From: Competibacteraceae bacterium UBA2792
GTDB lineage: Bacteria; Pseudomonadota; Gammaproteobacteria; Competibacterales; Competibacteraceae
Direction of reading: 5' to 3'
Length of the DNA stretch: 5,384 bases
Assembly: GCA_002352125.1 (NCBI GenBank)
Contig: DEHU01000188.1
Span: forward strand, 7,793-13,176
A program made the translations under genes and the position numbers. The notes beneath the pieces were generated by a model. The model saw nothing but the letters and a program-made list of their open reading frames with translations, made no database searches and had not been told where the DNA came from. Of this stretch, positions 1 through 5,384 are shown piece after piece; within the stretch, counting starts at the first letter, position 1, and the number at the start of each line of letters is the position of its first letter.

Positions 1-84
1 ATCGACGGTCGCGAAGCCGTGACGTTCTTGGTGACCGTCAAGGAATGCATCGAGGACCCGGCCCGCTTGGTACTGCAAGTCTAG
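1..84 (+). CDS. sucB: Dihydrolipoamide succinyltransferase (2-oxoglutarate dehydrogenase E2), C-terminal end only
   Basis: Frame 1 is open from the window edge to a TAG at 82-84 and gives 27 residues beginning IDGREAVTFLVTVKE and ending DPARLVLQV. This matches the family C-terminus: the (DHR.)IDGRE segment just after the catalytic His/Asp motif of the acyltransferase domain, followed by the FLV.IKE..EDP.RLLL.V ending. The enzyme moves the succinyl group from the E1-bound intermediate to CoA in the 2-oxoglutarate dehydrogenase complex of the TCA cycle. The gene start, lipoyl domain and catalytic histidine lie outside the window. The following gene is the E3 of the same complex, which supports sucB over the pyruvate dehydrogenase E2 (aceF). 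Identification rests on a short stretch, but a very characteristic one. Confidence 0.85.
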   Translation: MDGREAVTFLVTVKECIEDPARLVLQV

Positions 85-190
85 GCGGCGTCCAGCGCGC
101 CACTCGTGCGCCGCATCGACGCGATTATCGAGTCCCCTCTCTGCCGATCACGACGGAGAGGATCGCTCACGAACGATTCAAGAGGCAAGC
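85..190 (+). other. sucB-lpdA intergenic region (106 bases)
   Basis: No gene is visible here. A 6-base inverted repeat, GCGGCG (85-90) with CGCCGC (109-114), follows the sucB stop. A second, CCTCTC (136-141) with GAGAGG (156-161), lies further on. Neither is followed by a T-run, so neither is a convincing intrinsic terminator. AGAGG at 181-185, five bases before the lpdA ATG, is a good Shine-Dalgarno sequence. I see no clear sigma-70 promoter. Co-transcription of lpdA with sucB is plausible by family precedent, but the gap is long enough to hide a weak separate promoter. Confidence 0.4.
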
Positions 191-1624
191 ATGGCCAAGA
201 CTTACGATGTGGTCGTCATCGGCGGTGGCCCCGCCGGTTACGTGGCGGCGATCCGTTGCGCGCAGCTCGGTCTCGAAACCGCCTGCGTGGAGAAATGGAT
301 CAACTTCAAGGGCGATCCAGCCCTGGGCGGCACCTGCCTGAACGTGGGCTGCATCCCGTCCAAAACCCTGCTCGAATCTTCGGAGCAGTATTACCACCTG
401 CGCGAAGGATTGGACGCGCACGGCATTCACGTCGAGGGGGTCCGGCTCGATCTAAACAAGATGATGGCGCGCAAGGAAGACATCGTGCTGCAACTGACCA
501 ACGGCATCAGCGCACTGTTCAAAGCCAACGGCGTCGAATGGTTGCAGGGTCACGGTAAACTGTTGGCCGACCGGCAAGTGGAAATCACCCATCGCGACGG
601 TTCCGTGGATGTGGTCAACGCCGATAACGTGATCATCGCCACTGGGTCCAAGCCAATCGACATCGGTGCCGCGCCGGTAGACAACGCCGAGGGGCTGATC
701 GTCGATTCGACCGGCGCCCTGGATTTTCGCGAGGTGCCCGAGACGCTCGGCGTGATCGGCGCCGGCGTGATCGGCCTGGAGTTGGGCAGCGTGTGGAACC
801 GGATGGGCGCCAAGGTCATCATGCTGGAAGCGGTCGAGGATTTTCTGGCTCTGGCGGATCAACAGATCGCCCGCGACGCGTTGCGTCAGTTCAAAAAGCA
901 AGGCTTGGATATCCGGCTCGGCACTCGTGTCACCGCGACCCGCAAGACCGAGAACGGGGTGGAGGTGTCCTTCAAGGACAAAGACGGCGAGCACCAGATC
1001 ACGGTCGGGAAACTGCTGGTTTCGGTGGGCCGCCGGCCCAACACCGACAACATCGCCGCGCCGGAGGCCGATTTGCTGTTCGACGAACGCGGTTACATTC
1101 ACGTCGACGATAAATGCGAGGCCAATCTACCCGGCGTGTACGCCATCGGCGACGTGGTGCGCGGGCCGATGCTGGCGCACAAGGGCTCCGAGGAAGGCAT
1201 CATGGTGGCCGAGAACATCGCCGGTCAGCACGGCCACCTGAACTACGACGCCATTCCGTGGGTGATCTACACCACCCCCGAAATCGCCTGGGTCGGCAGG
1301 ACCGAACAGGCATTGAAGGCGAGCGGCATTCCCTACAAGGTCGGCAGCTTTCCGTTCAGCGCCAACGGTCGCGCCAAAGCGATGGACGCCGCCACGGGCA
1401 TGGTCAAGATCCTAGCCCACGCCGAAACCGATACCCTGCTGGGCTGCCATATCATCGGGCCGTTCGCCTCCGAGCTGGTCCAAGAGGCAGTGCTGGCCAT
1501 GGAATTCCACGCCAGCAGCGAGGATTTGGCCCGCACCATCCACGGCCATCCGACTTTGTACGAGGCCATGCACGAGGCGGCGCTATCCGTTCACGGCCGC
1601 GCTTTGCACAAGATCAACACCTGA
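191..1624 (+). CDS. lpdA: Dihydrolipoamide dehydrogenase (E3 of 2-oxo acid dehydrogenase complexes)
   Basis: This cytoplasmic flavoprotein reoxidises dihydrolipoamide on E2 with NAD+, giving NADH. The 477 residues are the normal family length. Visible in order: the FAD dinucleotide-binding motif GGGPAG (11-16) with the acidic residue E34; the redox-active disulfide C49/C54 in [13 protein letters not shown] (46-58); ATGSKP before the second domain; the NAD-binding GAGVIG (190-195); the second FAD motif VYAIGDV (316-322); and the C-terminal dimer-interface motif HPTLYE, whose H453 and E458 correspond to the catalytic His-Glu pair. The insertion between E34 and C49 ([10 protein letters not shown]) is typical of the proteobacterial sucAB-associated form. 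The start is set by AGAGG at 181-185 and by the family N-terminus. It follows the sucB end by 106 bases, as in a sucAB-lpd operon. Its 3' end overlaps the convergent cca by 11 bases. All catalytic residues are intact. Confidence 0.97.
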   Translation: MAKTYDVVVIGGGPAGYVAAIRCAQLGLETACVEKWINFKGDPALGGTCLNVGCIPSKTLLESSEQYYHLREGLDAHGIHVEGVRLDLNKMMARKEDIVLQLTNGISALFKANGVEWLQGHGKLLADRQVEITHRDGSVDVVNADNVIIATGSKPIDIGAAPVDNAEGLIVDSTGALDFREVPETLGVIGAGVIGLELGSVWNRMGAKVIMLEAVEDFLALADQQIARDALRQFKKQGLDIRLGTRVTATRKTENGVEVSFKDKDGEHQITVGKLLVSVGRRPNTDNIAAPEADLLFDERGYIHVDDKCEANLPGVYAIGDVVRGPMLAHKGSEEGIMVAENIAGQHGHLNYDAIPWVIYTTPEIAWVGRTEQALKASGIPYKVGSFPFSANGRAKAMDAATGMVKILAHAETDTLLGCHIIGPFASELVQEAVLAMEFHASSEDLARTIHGHPTLYEAMHEAALSVHGRALHKINT

Positions 1625-2888
1625 TCGCTGGACCGAAATGCGACGCGAGGGCGCGATCAGCGCCCTCAAAAGTTCGTTTTGCCTCCGCAATCGCCGCCAA
1701 CCTCTCCCGTTGCAGCGCCTCCGCCAACGCCAGTCCGGTCAAGCCTCGATCTACCAACGGCTGCGCCCGAACGGCCGCTGTCGCCCGATAAATCCGGCGC
1801 ATGAAATCTGCCTGCACGTAATCCCGGTCTTCCAAGCCCAACCGGCCTCGTGCATCGGCCTCGCAGGCTAACAGGAATTGTTCGAACCGTTGCGGTTTGC
1901 GCAACGCATCCATCCCCTGCAAGATCTTGAGCAGCGTTTTCGGGCGCAACTCCAAAGCGCGATGGCAGTAGGTGTGATAGCGGGCGGTCAGCACGCCCAG
2001 TTCCCGGTACATATTGGGAACCCGCAACCGTTGACAGAGCACGCGCACCAAGTCGGCGCCGCGTTGTTCGTGACCCAGATGCCGGGGCCATTCTTCCGCT
2101 GGCGTATCGCCTTTGCCCAAGTCGTGAACGAGGACCGCGAAGCGAGCGACCGTATCCGCGTTCAATAGCACCGCCTGATCTAGCGCCAGCAGGGTATGCG
2201 TTCCGGTATCGATTTCGGGATGGTGAGCTGCCGGCTGCGGTACGCCGAACAAGCGGTCGATTTCCGGAAAAATCCGCGCTAGCGCCCCACCGGCGCGCAA
2301 CGTTTCGATAAACTGTCCCGGCCTGGCTTCACTTAGGGCGCGCACGGTTTCCGCCCACACCCGTTCCGGCACCAGGCTGTCCACCTCGCCGCTGGTGACC
2401 ATGACGCGCATGAGTTCCAACGTTTCTGGCGCTACGCGAAATCCGAGTGAGGCATAGCGGGCGCAGAAACGGGCCAGTCGCAAGATCCGCACCGGATCTT
2501 CGGCAAAAGCTGGCGAGACGTGCCGCAACCAGCGTCCTTCGAGGTCGCGGCAACCATCGTAAGGATCGATCAGCCGGCCTTCGGCGTCGCGTGCCATAGC
2601 GTTGATGGTCAGATCGCGACGCAGCAAGTCGTCTTCCAGCGTCACGTCCGGCGCGGCGTGGACGCTGAAGCCGCAATAGCCTGGCGCGATCTTGCGTTCG
2701 GTGCGGGCCAGCGCGTATTCCTCGCGGGTTTGCGGGTGCAGAAACACCGGGAACTCCTTGCCGACCGAATGGAAGCCGCGCGCCAGCAGCTCGGCTGGCG
2801 TCGCACCGACCACTACCCAGTCGCGTTCCTTGACCGGCAAACCCAGTAATCCATCGCGCACCGCGCCACCGACCAGATAAATTTCCAT
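1614..2888 (-). CDS. cca: Multifunctional CCA protein: tRNA nucleotidyltransferase with HD phosphohydrolase domain
   Basis: The enzyme adds or repairs the 3'-CCA of tRNAs using CTP and ATP without a nucleic-acid template. The HD domain gives the gammaproteobacterial type extra 2',3'-cyclic phosphodiesterase and phosphatase activities. From the chosen ATG (complement of 2886-2888) the protein has 424 residues. Visible are GGAVRD (7-12), the metal-site region ERDW (21-24), the [20 protein letters not shown] block, [22 protein letters not shown], and the HD motif VHDLGKG with H255/D256. A second in-frame ATG five codons upstream (2901-2903) would give 429 residues. I prefer the shorter form because it starts [12 protein letters not shown] like the family and because H255/D256 then have the same numbers as in the E. 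coli enzyme. Neither start has a strong Shine-Dalgarno. The first residue of the usual DxD metal pair is Glu (E21). The last codons run through a hairpin and into lpdA. Confidence 0.96.
   Translation of the reverse strand: MEIYLVGGAVRDGLLGLPVKERDWVVVGATPAELLARGFHSVGKEFPVFLHPQTREEYALARTERKIAPGYCGFSVHAAPDVTLEDDLLRRDLTINAMARDAEGRLIDPYDGCRDLEGRWLRHVSPAFAEDPVRILRLARFCARYASLGFRVAPETLELMRVMVTSGEVDSLVPERVWAETVRALSEARPGQFIETLRAGGALARIFPEIDRLFGVPQPAAHHPEIDTGTHTLLALDQAVLLNADTVARFAVLVHDLGKGDTPAEEWPRHLGHEQRGADLVRVLCQRLRVPNMYRELGVLTARYHTYCHRALELRPKTLLKILQGMDALRKPQRFEQFLLACEADARGRLGLEDRDYVQADFMRRIYRATAAVRAQPLVDRGLTGLALAEALQRERLAAIAEAKRTFEGADRALASHFGPAIRC
1647..1667 (+). terminator. Candidate lpdA terminator hairpin inside the 3' end of cca
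   Basis: A perfect 8-base inverted repeat, GAGGGCGC (1647-1654) and GCGCCCTC (1660-1667), has a 5-base loop and begins 23 bases after the lpdA stop. On the plus strand it is followed by AAAAGTTCG and then only TTTT (1677-1680), so the U-tract is displaced and short. On the minus strand there is no U-tract at all. It is therefore a good stem but a weak intrinsic terminator. It lies within the coding sequence of cca, in the codons for EGADRAL near the C-terminus. It could equally serve as a 3' stabilising structure for the lpdA message. Confidence 0.4.
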
Positions 2889-2908
2889 CGTGCTCGCGTT
2901 CATCGGTT

Positions 2909-2958
2909 ATGTTTGGTGGCGAGAATAATCGAATGTTTGGCGGATCGTCCGCCGAACA
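2909..2958. promoter_or_regulatory. Operator-like repeats between divergent cca and aminopeptidase genes
   Basis: Three copies of a ten-base half-site TGTTYGGYGG occur in this short intergenic region. They are TGTTTGGTGG (2910-2919), TGTTTGGCGG (2934-2943) and an inverted copy CCGCCGAACA (2949-2958). The last two form an inverted repeat with 11-base arms (2934-2944 and 2948-2958, one mismatch, 3-base spacer TCG). The first two are direct repeats 24 bases apart. The position between divergent genes suits a binding site for a dimeric regulator of one or both genes. The inverted repeat could also fold in the plus-strand RNA, where the mismatch becomes a G-U pair. No U-tract follows it. I see no convincing -35/-10 pair for either direction. 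Confidence 0.4.
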
Positions 2959-2998
2959 ATCCGCGCCGAATGATAAACCTTAGACGGTTTTACGAACG

Positions 2999-4096
2999 AT
3001 GCAGCGCCCTTTCCGGATACTTTTCACGACCATTGCCCTCGGGCTAGCGCTGTCTGCCTGCGCCGAACTCGACTATTATCGGCAAGCGGCGGCGGGACAG
3101 CGGGAATTGCTGCGTGCCCGCCGCCCGGTGGCGGACGTGTTGGCCGATCCGGCGACCGCCCCAGATTTGCGGCGACGCCTGGAAACCGCGCGAGCCTTGC
3201 GCGCTTTTGCCAGCGCCGAGTTGGCGTTACCGGACAACGGCAGCTACCAGGCTTATGCCGATCTCGGGCGACTCTACGCGGTCAAAAATGTATTTGCCGC
3301 GCCCGAACTGTCGCTGGAACCACGCCGATGGTGTTATTTGGCGGTCGGTTGCCTGAGCTACCGGGGTTATTTCGATGCCTTAGCCGCGCGACGGCTGGCC
3401 GACGAGCTACGGGCGGCAGGCGACGACGTATACGTCGCCGATGTTCCCGCTTACTCGACCTTGGGCTGGTTCGACGACCCCCTGTTGAACACCTTTATCG
3501 GCTGGCCCGCAGCGCGGTTGGCGGAGTTGATGTTCCACGAACTGGCGCACCAGCGCCTCTATGTTGCCGACGATACCGCTTTCAACGAAGCGTTCGCGAC
3601 CGCCGTGGGTCGCTTGGGTGCAGAACGCTGGCTGAAACAACGAGGTACGGCGCGAGAGCTGGAAGAATTCGAAGCCGACTACCGTCGGCGCGAGGATTTT
3701 TTGCGGTCGGTCGCGGCGGCCCGCGAACGATTGGCGATGGCGTATGCTTCACCCCTCGACGACGCCGGGAAACGGGCGGAGAAGCAGCGCATCCTGGCGG
3801 CATTGCGCGACCGCCACCGGCAACTGAAGCAGAGCGATTGGGGCGGTTACACGGGCTACGACCGCTGGTTCGCCGAGGATCTCAACAACGCCAAACTCGC
3901 CGGCAACAATACCTATTATCGCTGGGTTCCGGCATTCCTGGCCTTGTACGAGCGAGAAAAACAGGATTTCGCGGCATTTTATCGCGCCGCGGAAATCATC
4001 GGCCAGTTGCCGCCGCCGGAACGAGAGGCACGGCTGCGGGAGTTGTCGGCGCCTGTCAGCGTTGCCGCGAATCAGAACGCGACGAGAGACGAATAA
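2999..4096 (+). CDS. Predicted aminopeptidase, zinc-metallopeptidase-like lipoprotein (Pfam Aminopep / COG4324 type)
   Basis: The 365-residue protein begins with a lipoprotein signal: a short basic n-region, a hydrophobic stretch (about 7-20) and lipobox LSAC with C21 as the lipidated cysteine. The next residue is Ala rather than Asp, which suggests the outer membrane, facing the periplasm. Family blocks are GCLSYRGYFD (117-126), AYSTLGWFDDPLL (151-163), the zinc motif HELAH (180-184) and NEAFA (196-200); E197 is the likely third zinc ligand. A charged helical stretch follows (about 205-275), then a conserved NNAKLA...Y..WVP.F region. The family is named a predicted aminopeptidase from its motif; its substrate is not something I can read here. 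No clear Shine-Dalgarno precedes the ATG, but the signal peptide fits this start. The next gene begins 14 bases after the stop, so the two may be co-transcribed. Family call is firm; activity is inferred. Confidence 0.88.
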   Translation: MQRPFRILFTTIALGLALSACAELDYYRQAAAGQRELLRARRPVADVLADPATAPDLRRRLETARALRAFASAELALPDNGSYQAYADLGRLYAVKNVFAAPELSLEPRRWCYLAVGCLSYRGYFDALAARRLADELRAAGDDVYVADVPAYSTLGWFDDPLLNTFIGWPAARLAELMFHELAHQRLYVADDTAFNEAFATAVGRLGAERWLKQRGTARELEEFEADYRRREDFLRSVAAARERLAMAYASPLDDAGKRAEKQRILAALRDRHRQLKQSDWGGYTGYDRWFAEDLNNAKLAGNNTYYRWVPAFLALYEREKQDFAAFYRAAEIIGQLPPPEREARLRELSAPVSVAANQNATRDE

Positions 4097-4110
4097 ATCG
4101 TTATGTCAAC

Positions 4111-5256
4111 ATGGTAGAAATGATGAAATCCGAGGCGGTCGAAACCGCTCCCCTTCTCGAAATTTGCGACCTGTCGGTCTCGTTTGGCGCGCTGCCGGCG
4201 GTGAAACGGATTTCGTTCGTCCTGAATCGCGGCGAGACGCTGGCGCTGGTAGGAGAAAGCGGCTCCGGCAAGTCGGTGTCGGCGCTGTCGATCCTGCAAC
4301 TGTTGCCCTACCCGCACGCTCGCCACCCCAGCGGCAGCATCCGCTTGCGTGGAGAGGAACTGCTGGGCGCGGCACCGGACCGCTTGCGAGCGGTGCGCGG
4401 CAATCAGATCGCCATGGTGTTTCAAGAACCGATGACTTCGCTCAATCCCCTGCACTCCATCGAGAAGCAGATCGGCGAGACGCTGTGGCTGCACAAAGGC
4501 TTGCGCGGGTCGCGGCGGCGGGCGCGGATTCTGGAATTGCTGGAGCTGGTCGGTTTACCCGATGCCGCCTATCGGCTGAACGCCCTGCCGCACGAACTGT
4601 CCGGCGGCCAGCGGCAGCGGATCGCCCTGGCGCGCGCGCTGGCGGTGGAGCCGAAGGTGCTGCTCCTTGACGAGCCCTTTGGCGCCCTCGATGCGAAGGT
4701 GCGCAAGGAGCTGCGGCGCTGGTTGCGGCAGTTGCACGACGAAATCCACGTGACCAGCGTTTTCGTCACGCACGATCAGGAGGAGGCGCTCGAGGTGGCT
4801 GACCGGGTGGTCGTGATCAACAAGGGCAAGGTCGAGCAGATCGGCACACCGGAGTCGGTTTATGACCATCCGGCGACGCCGTTCGTCGCCAACTTTCTCG
4901 GTTCGGTCAATCTCTTCCACGGTCGGGTCGAGGATGGGCACCTGCATCTTGGCGAGCACGCACTGGCGCTCGGCGCGGAGGGTGGCAGCGAGGGCAGCGC
5001 GGTGGCTTTCGTGCGGCCGCACGAGTTCGATCTCGTTCCGGGTTGGCACGCGGATGGTGGCCTGCCGGCGCGAATCCTGCGCGTCGCTGCGGTCGGACCC
5101 AGCGCGCAGATCGAAGTGAGCCGGGTCGACGGCGAGCTGATCGAAGTCACCATCGCGCGCGATGCCTTCCAGTTGCTCGGGCTCGCGGAGGGCGACCAGG
5201 TCTCGCTGCGACCACGTCACATTCGCGTCTTCCAGGCAGAAGCCCTGGCAGCCTGA
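4111..5256 (+). CDS. Hybrid ABC transporter ATPase: YejF/peptide-type N-half joined to CysA (sulfate importer) C-half
   Basis: The 381-residue frame has every ATPase motif: Walker A GESGSGKS (48-55), Q-loop at Q105 in MVFQEPMTSLNPL, signature LSGGQ (163-167), Walker B VLLLDE (183-188), D-loop ALDAK (192-196) and switch H221 in VFVTHD. Residues 1-162, with ETLALVGESGSGKS, RGNQIAMVFQEP and LPHELSGG, read as the first domain of a YejF/Dpp/Opp peptide-transporter ATPase. Residues 171-381, with IALARALAVEP, DEPFGALDAKVRKELRRWL, VTHDQEEALEVADRV and NFLGSVNLFHGRV plus the regulatory tail, are CysA. A normal YejF is about 530 residues with two ABC domains and would continue differently after the signature. 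CysA should start about 130 residues before it with a different Walker A region. No permease or binding-protein gene adjoins it. The start ATG (4111) has no clear Shine-Dalgarno, and 4120 and 4123 are alternatives. The frame is also open upstream but there lies inside the aminopeptidase gene. The hybrid may be real or an assembly artefact. Confidence 0.85.
   Translation: MVEMMKSEAVETAPLLEICDLSVSFGALPAVKRISFVLNRGETLALVGESGSGKSVSALSILQLLPYPHARHPSGSIRLRGEELLGAAPDRLRAVRGNQIAMVFQEPMTSLNPLHSIEKQIGETLWLHKGLRGSRRRARILELLELVGLPDAAYRLNALPHELSGGQRQRIALARALAVEPKVLLLDEPFGALDAKVRKELRRWLRQLHDEIHVTSVFVTHDQEEALEVADRVVVINKGKVEQIGTPESVYDHPATPFVANFLGSVNLFHGRVEDGHLHLGEHALALGAEGGSEGSAVAFVRPHEFDLVPGWHADGGLPARILRVAAVGPSAQIEVSRVDGELIEVTIARDAFQLLGLAEGDQVSLRPRHIRVFQAEALAA
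4597..4620. other. Junction between YejF-type and CysA-type sequence
   Basis: These 24 bases encode LSGGQRQR, the ABC signature common to both families. The codons just before (PHE) fit the peptide-ATPase consensus PH.LSGG, and those just after (IALARALAVEPKVLLLDEPFGA) fit CysA. A YejF-type first domain would instead continue with VMIAMAL and DEPTTALD. The reading frame is kept exactly. A crossover inside shared sequence is what homologous recombination would leave, and equally what an assembler would produce when joining reads across a conserved motif. Confidence 0.7.
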
Positions 5257-5258
5257 GG
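5255..5258 (+). promoter_or_regulatory. Shine-Dalgarno of the cysB-like gene, overlapping the upstream stop codon
   Basis: GAGG at 5255-5258 shares its first two bases with the TGA stop of the hybrid ABC gene and lies seven bases before the ATG at 5266. This sets the start of the regulator and suggests translational coupling with the cysA part of the hybrid, as expected in an intact cysA-cysB operon. Confidence 0.6.
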
Positions 5259-5265
5259 CAATCCC

Positions 5266-5384
5266 ATGAACTTTCAGCAGTTGCGCATCATCCGCGAAAC
5301 CCTGCGGCAGGATTTCAACCTTACCGAGGTCGCGAACGCGCTGTACACCTCACAACCCGGGGTCAGCAAGCACATCAAGGATCT
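5266..5384 (+). CDS. cysB: CysB-type LysR-family transcriptional regulator of sulfur assimilation, N-terminal part
   Basis: The ATG opens a frame that runs off the window edge after 39 complete codons. It starts MNFQQLRIIRETLRQ and contains the winged helix-turn-helix segment NLTEVANALYTSQPGVSKH (18-36). LYTSQPGVSK is characteristic of CysB and Cbl, and the MNFQQLR start with NLTEVAN resembles betaproteobacterial CysB more than E. coli CysB (MKLQQLRYI). CysB activates sulfate-transport and cysteine-biosynthesis genes in response to acetylserine inducers; the inducer-binding domain lies outside the window. The gene starts nine bases after the CysA part ends, a known cysTWA-cysB order. Cbl is the main alternative, but position next to cysA favours CysB. 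Confidence 0.85.
   Translation, partial: MNFQQLRIIRETLRQDFNLTEVANALYTSQPGVSKHIKD

Noticed and set aside
85..114. GCGGCG/CGCCGC hairpin after sucB as a terminator
   Set aside because: Only six base pairs, an 18-base loop and no following T-run; such pairs arise easily by chance in GC-rich DNA.
452..1102. Minus-strand 216-codon open frame inside lpdA
   Set aside because: It is antisense to a gene with complete motifs and matches no recognisable family; long antisense frames are usual in GC-rich DNA.
1114..1791. Plus-strand 225-codon open frame overlapping the end of lpdA and cca
   Set aside because: The product is Arg-rich out-of-frame translation of lpdA followed by antisense of cca, with no family resemblance.
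2934..2958. Intergenic palindrome as an intrinsic terminator
   Set aside because: It lies upstream of both divergent genes and has no T-run in either direction, so an operator or RNA structure is more fitting.
3328..4110. In-frame open extension upstream of the hybrid ABC gene, which would give a 642-residue protein starting at 3328
   Set aside because: The extension lies in another frame of the aminopeptidase gene, is Arg/Gly-rich low-quality sequence with no family motif, and ABC ATPase homology begins only just after 4111.
4555..5220. Minus-strand 221-codon open frame across the ABC junction
   Set aside because: Antisense shadow of the ABC gene with no motif and no ribosome-binding signal worth noting.
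1..5384. CRISPR array, tRNA/rRNA gene, insertion sequence, attachment site or phage genes
   Set aside because: No spaced repeats, RNA-gene signatures, transposase motifs or terminal inverted repeats were seen; nearly all sequence is covered by recognisable proteobacterial genes.

Overview
The window is GC-rich proteobacterial DNA with tightly packed genes and no gap longer than about 110 bases. The left part (1-4096) looks gammaproteobacterial. It holds the last codons of sucB (E2 of 2-oxoglutarate dehydrogenase), then lpdA (the shared E3) in the usual sucB-lpd order, a gammaproteobacterial-type three-domain cca on the minus strand, and a lipoprotein of the 'predicted aminopeptidase' family (HExxH). 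lpdA and cca converge and overlap by 11 bases. cca and the aminopeptidase diverge from a short intergenic region that carries a strong inverted repeat plus a third copy of the half-site.

The right part (4111-5384) is the unusual region. One uninterrupted reading frame (4111-5256) encodes a complete-looking ABC ATPase of 381 residues made from two families. Up to the ABC signature it reads as the first domain of a YejF/Dpp/Opp-type peptide-transporter ATPase. After the signature it reads as CysA, the sulfate/thiosulfate importer ATPase, including the CysA C-terminal regulatory domain. The change of family falls inside the 24 bases coding LSGGQRQR (4597-4620), a stretch both families share. Nine bases after its stop, a CysB-type LysR regulator begins and runs off the window; its N-terminus resembles betaproteobacterial CysB, and cysA-cysB is a common gene order there.

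The window is therefore best read as two loci joined at a conserved ABC motif: [sucB-lpdA / cca / aminopeptidase-yejF'] and ['cysA-cysB]. The join could be a real recombination that made a hybrid transporter ATPase, or a misassembly across a shared motif, for example between two organisms in one sample. The sequence alone cannot decide. The exact coincidence with the shared motif, the apparent change of taxonomic flavour and a moderate change in Leu/Glu codon choice make misassembly the leading explanation. Apart from this hybrid, nothing here looks like an undescribed system; the rest is housekeeping metabolism (TCA-cycle E2/E3, tRNA CCA addition) plus an envelope peptidase.
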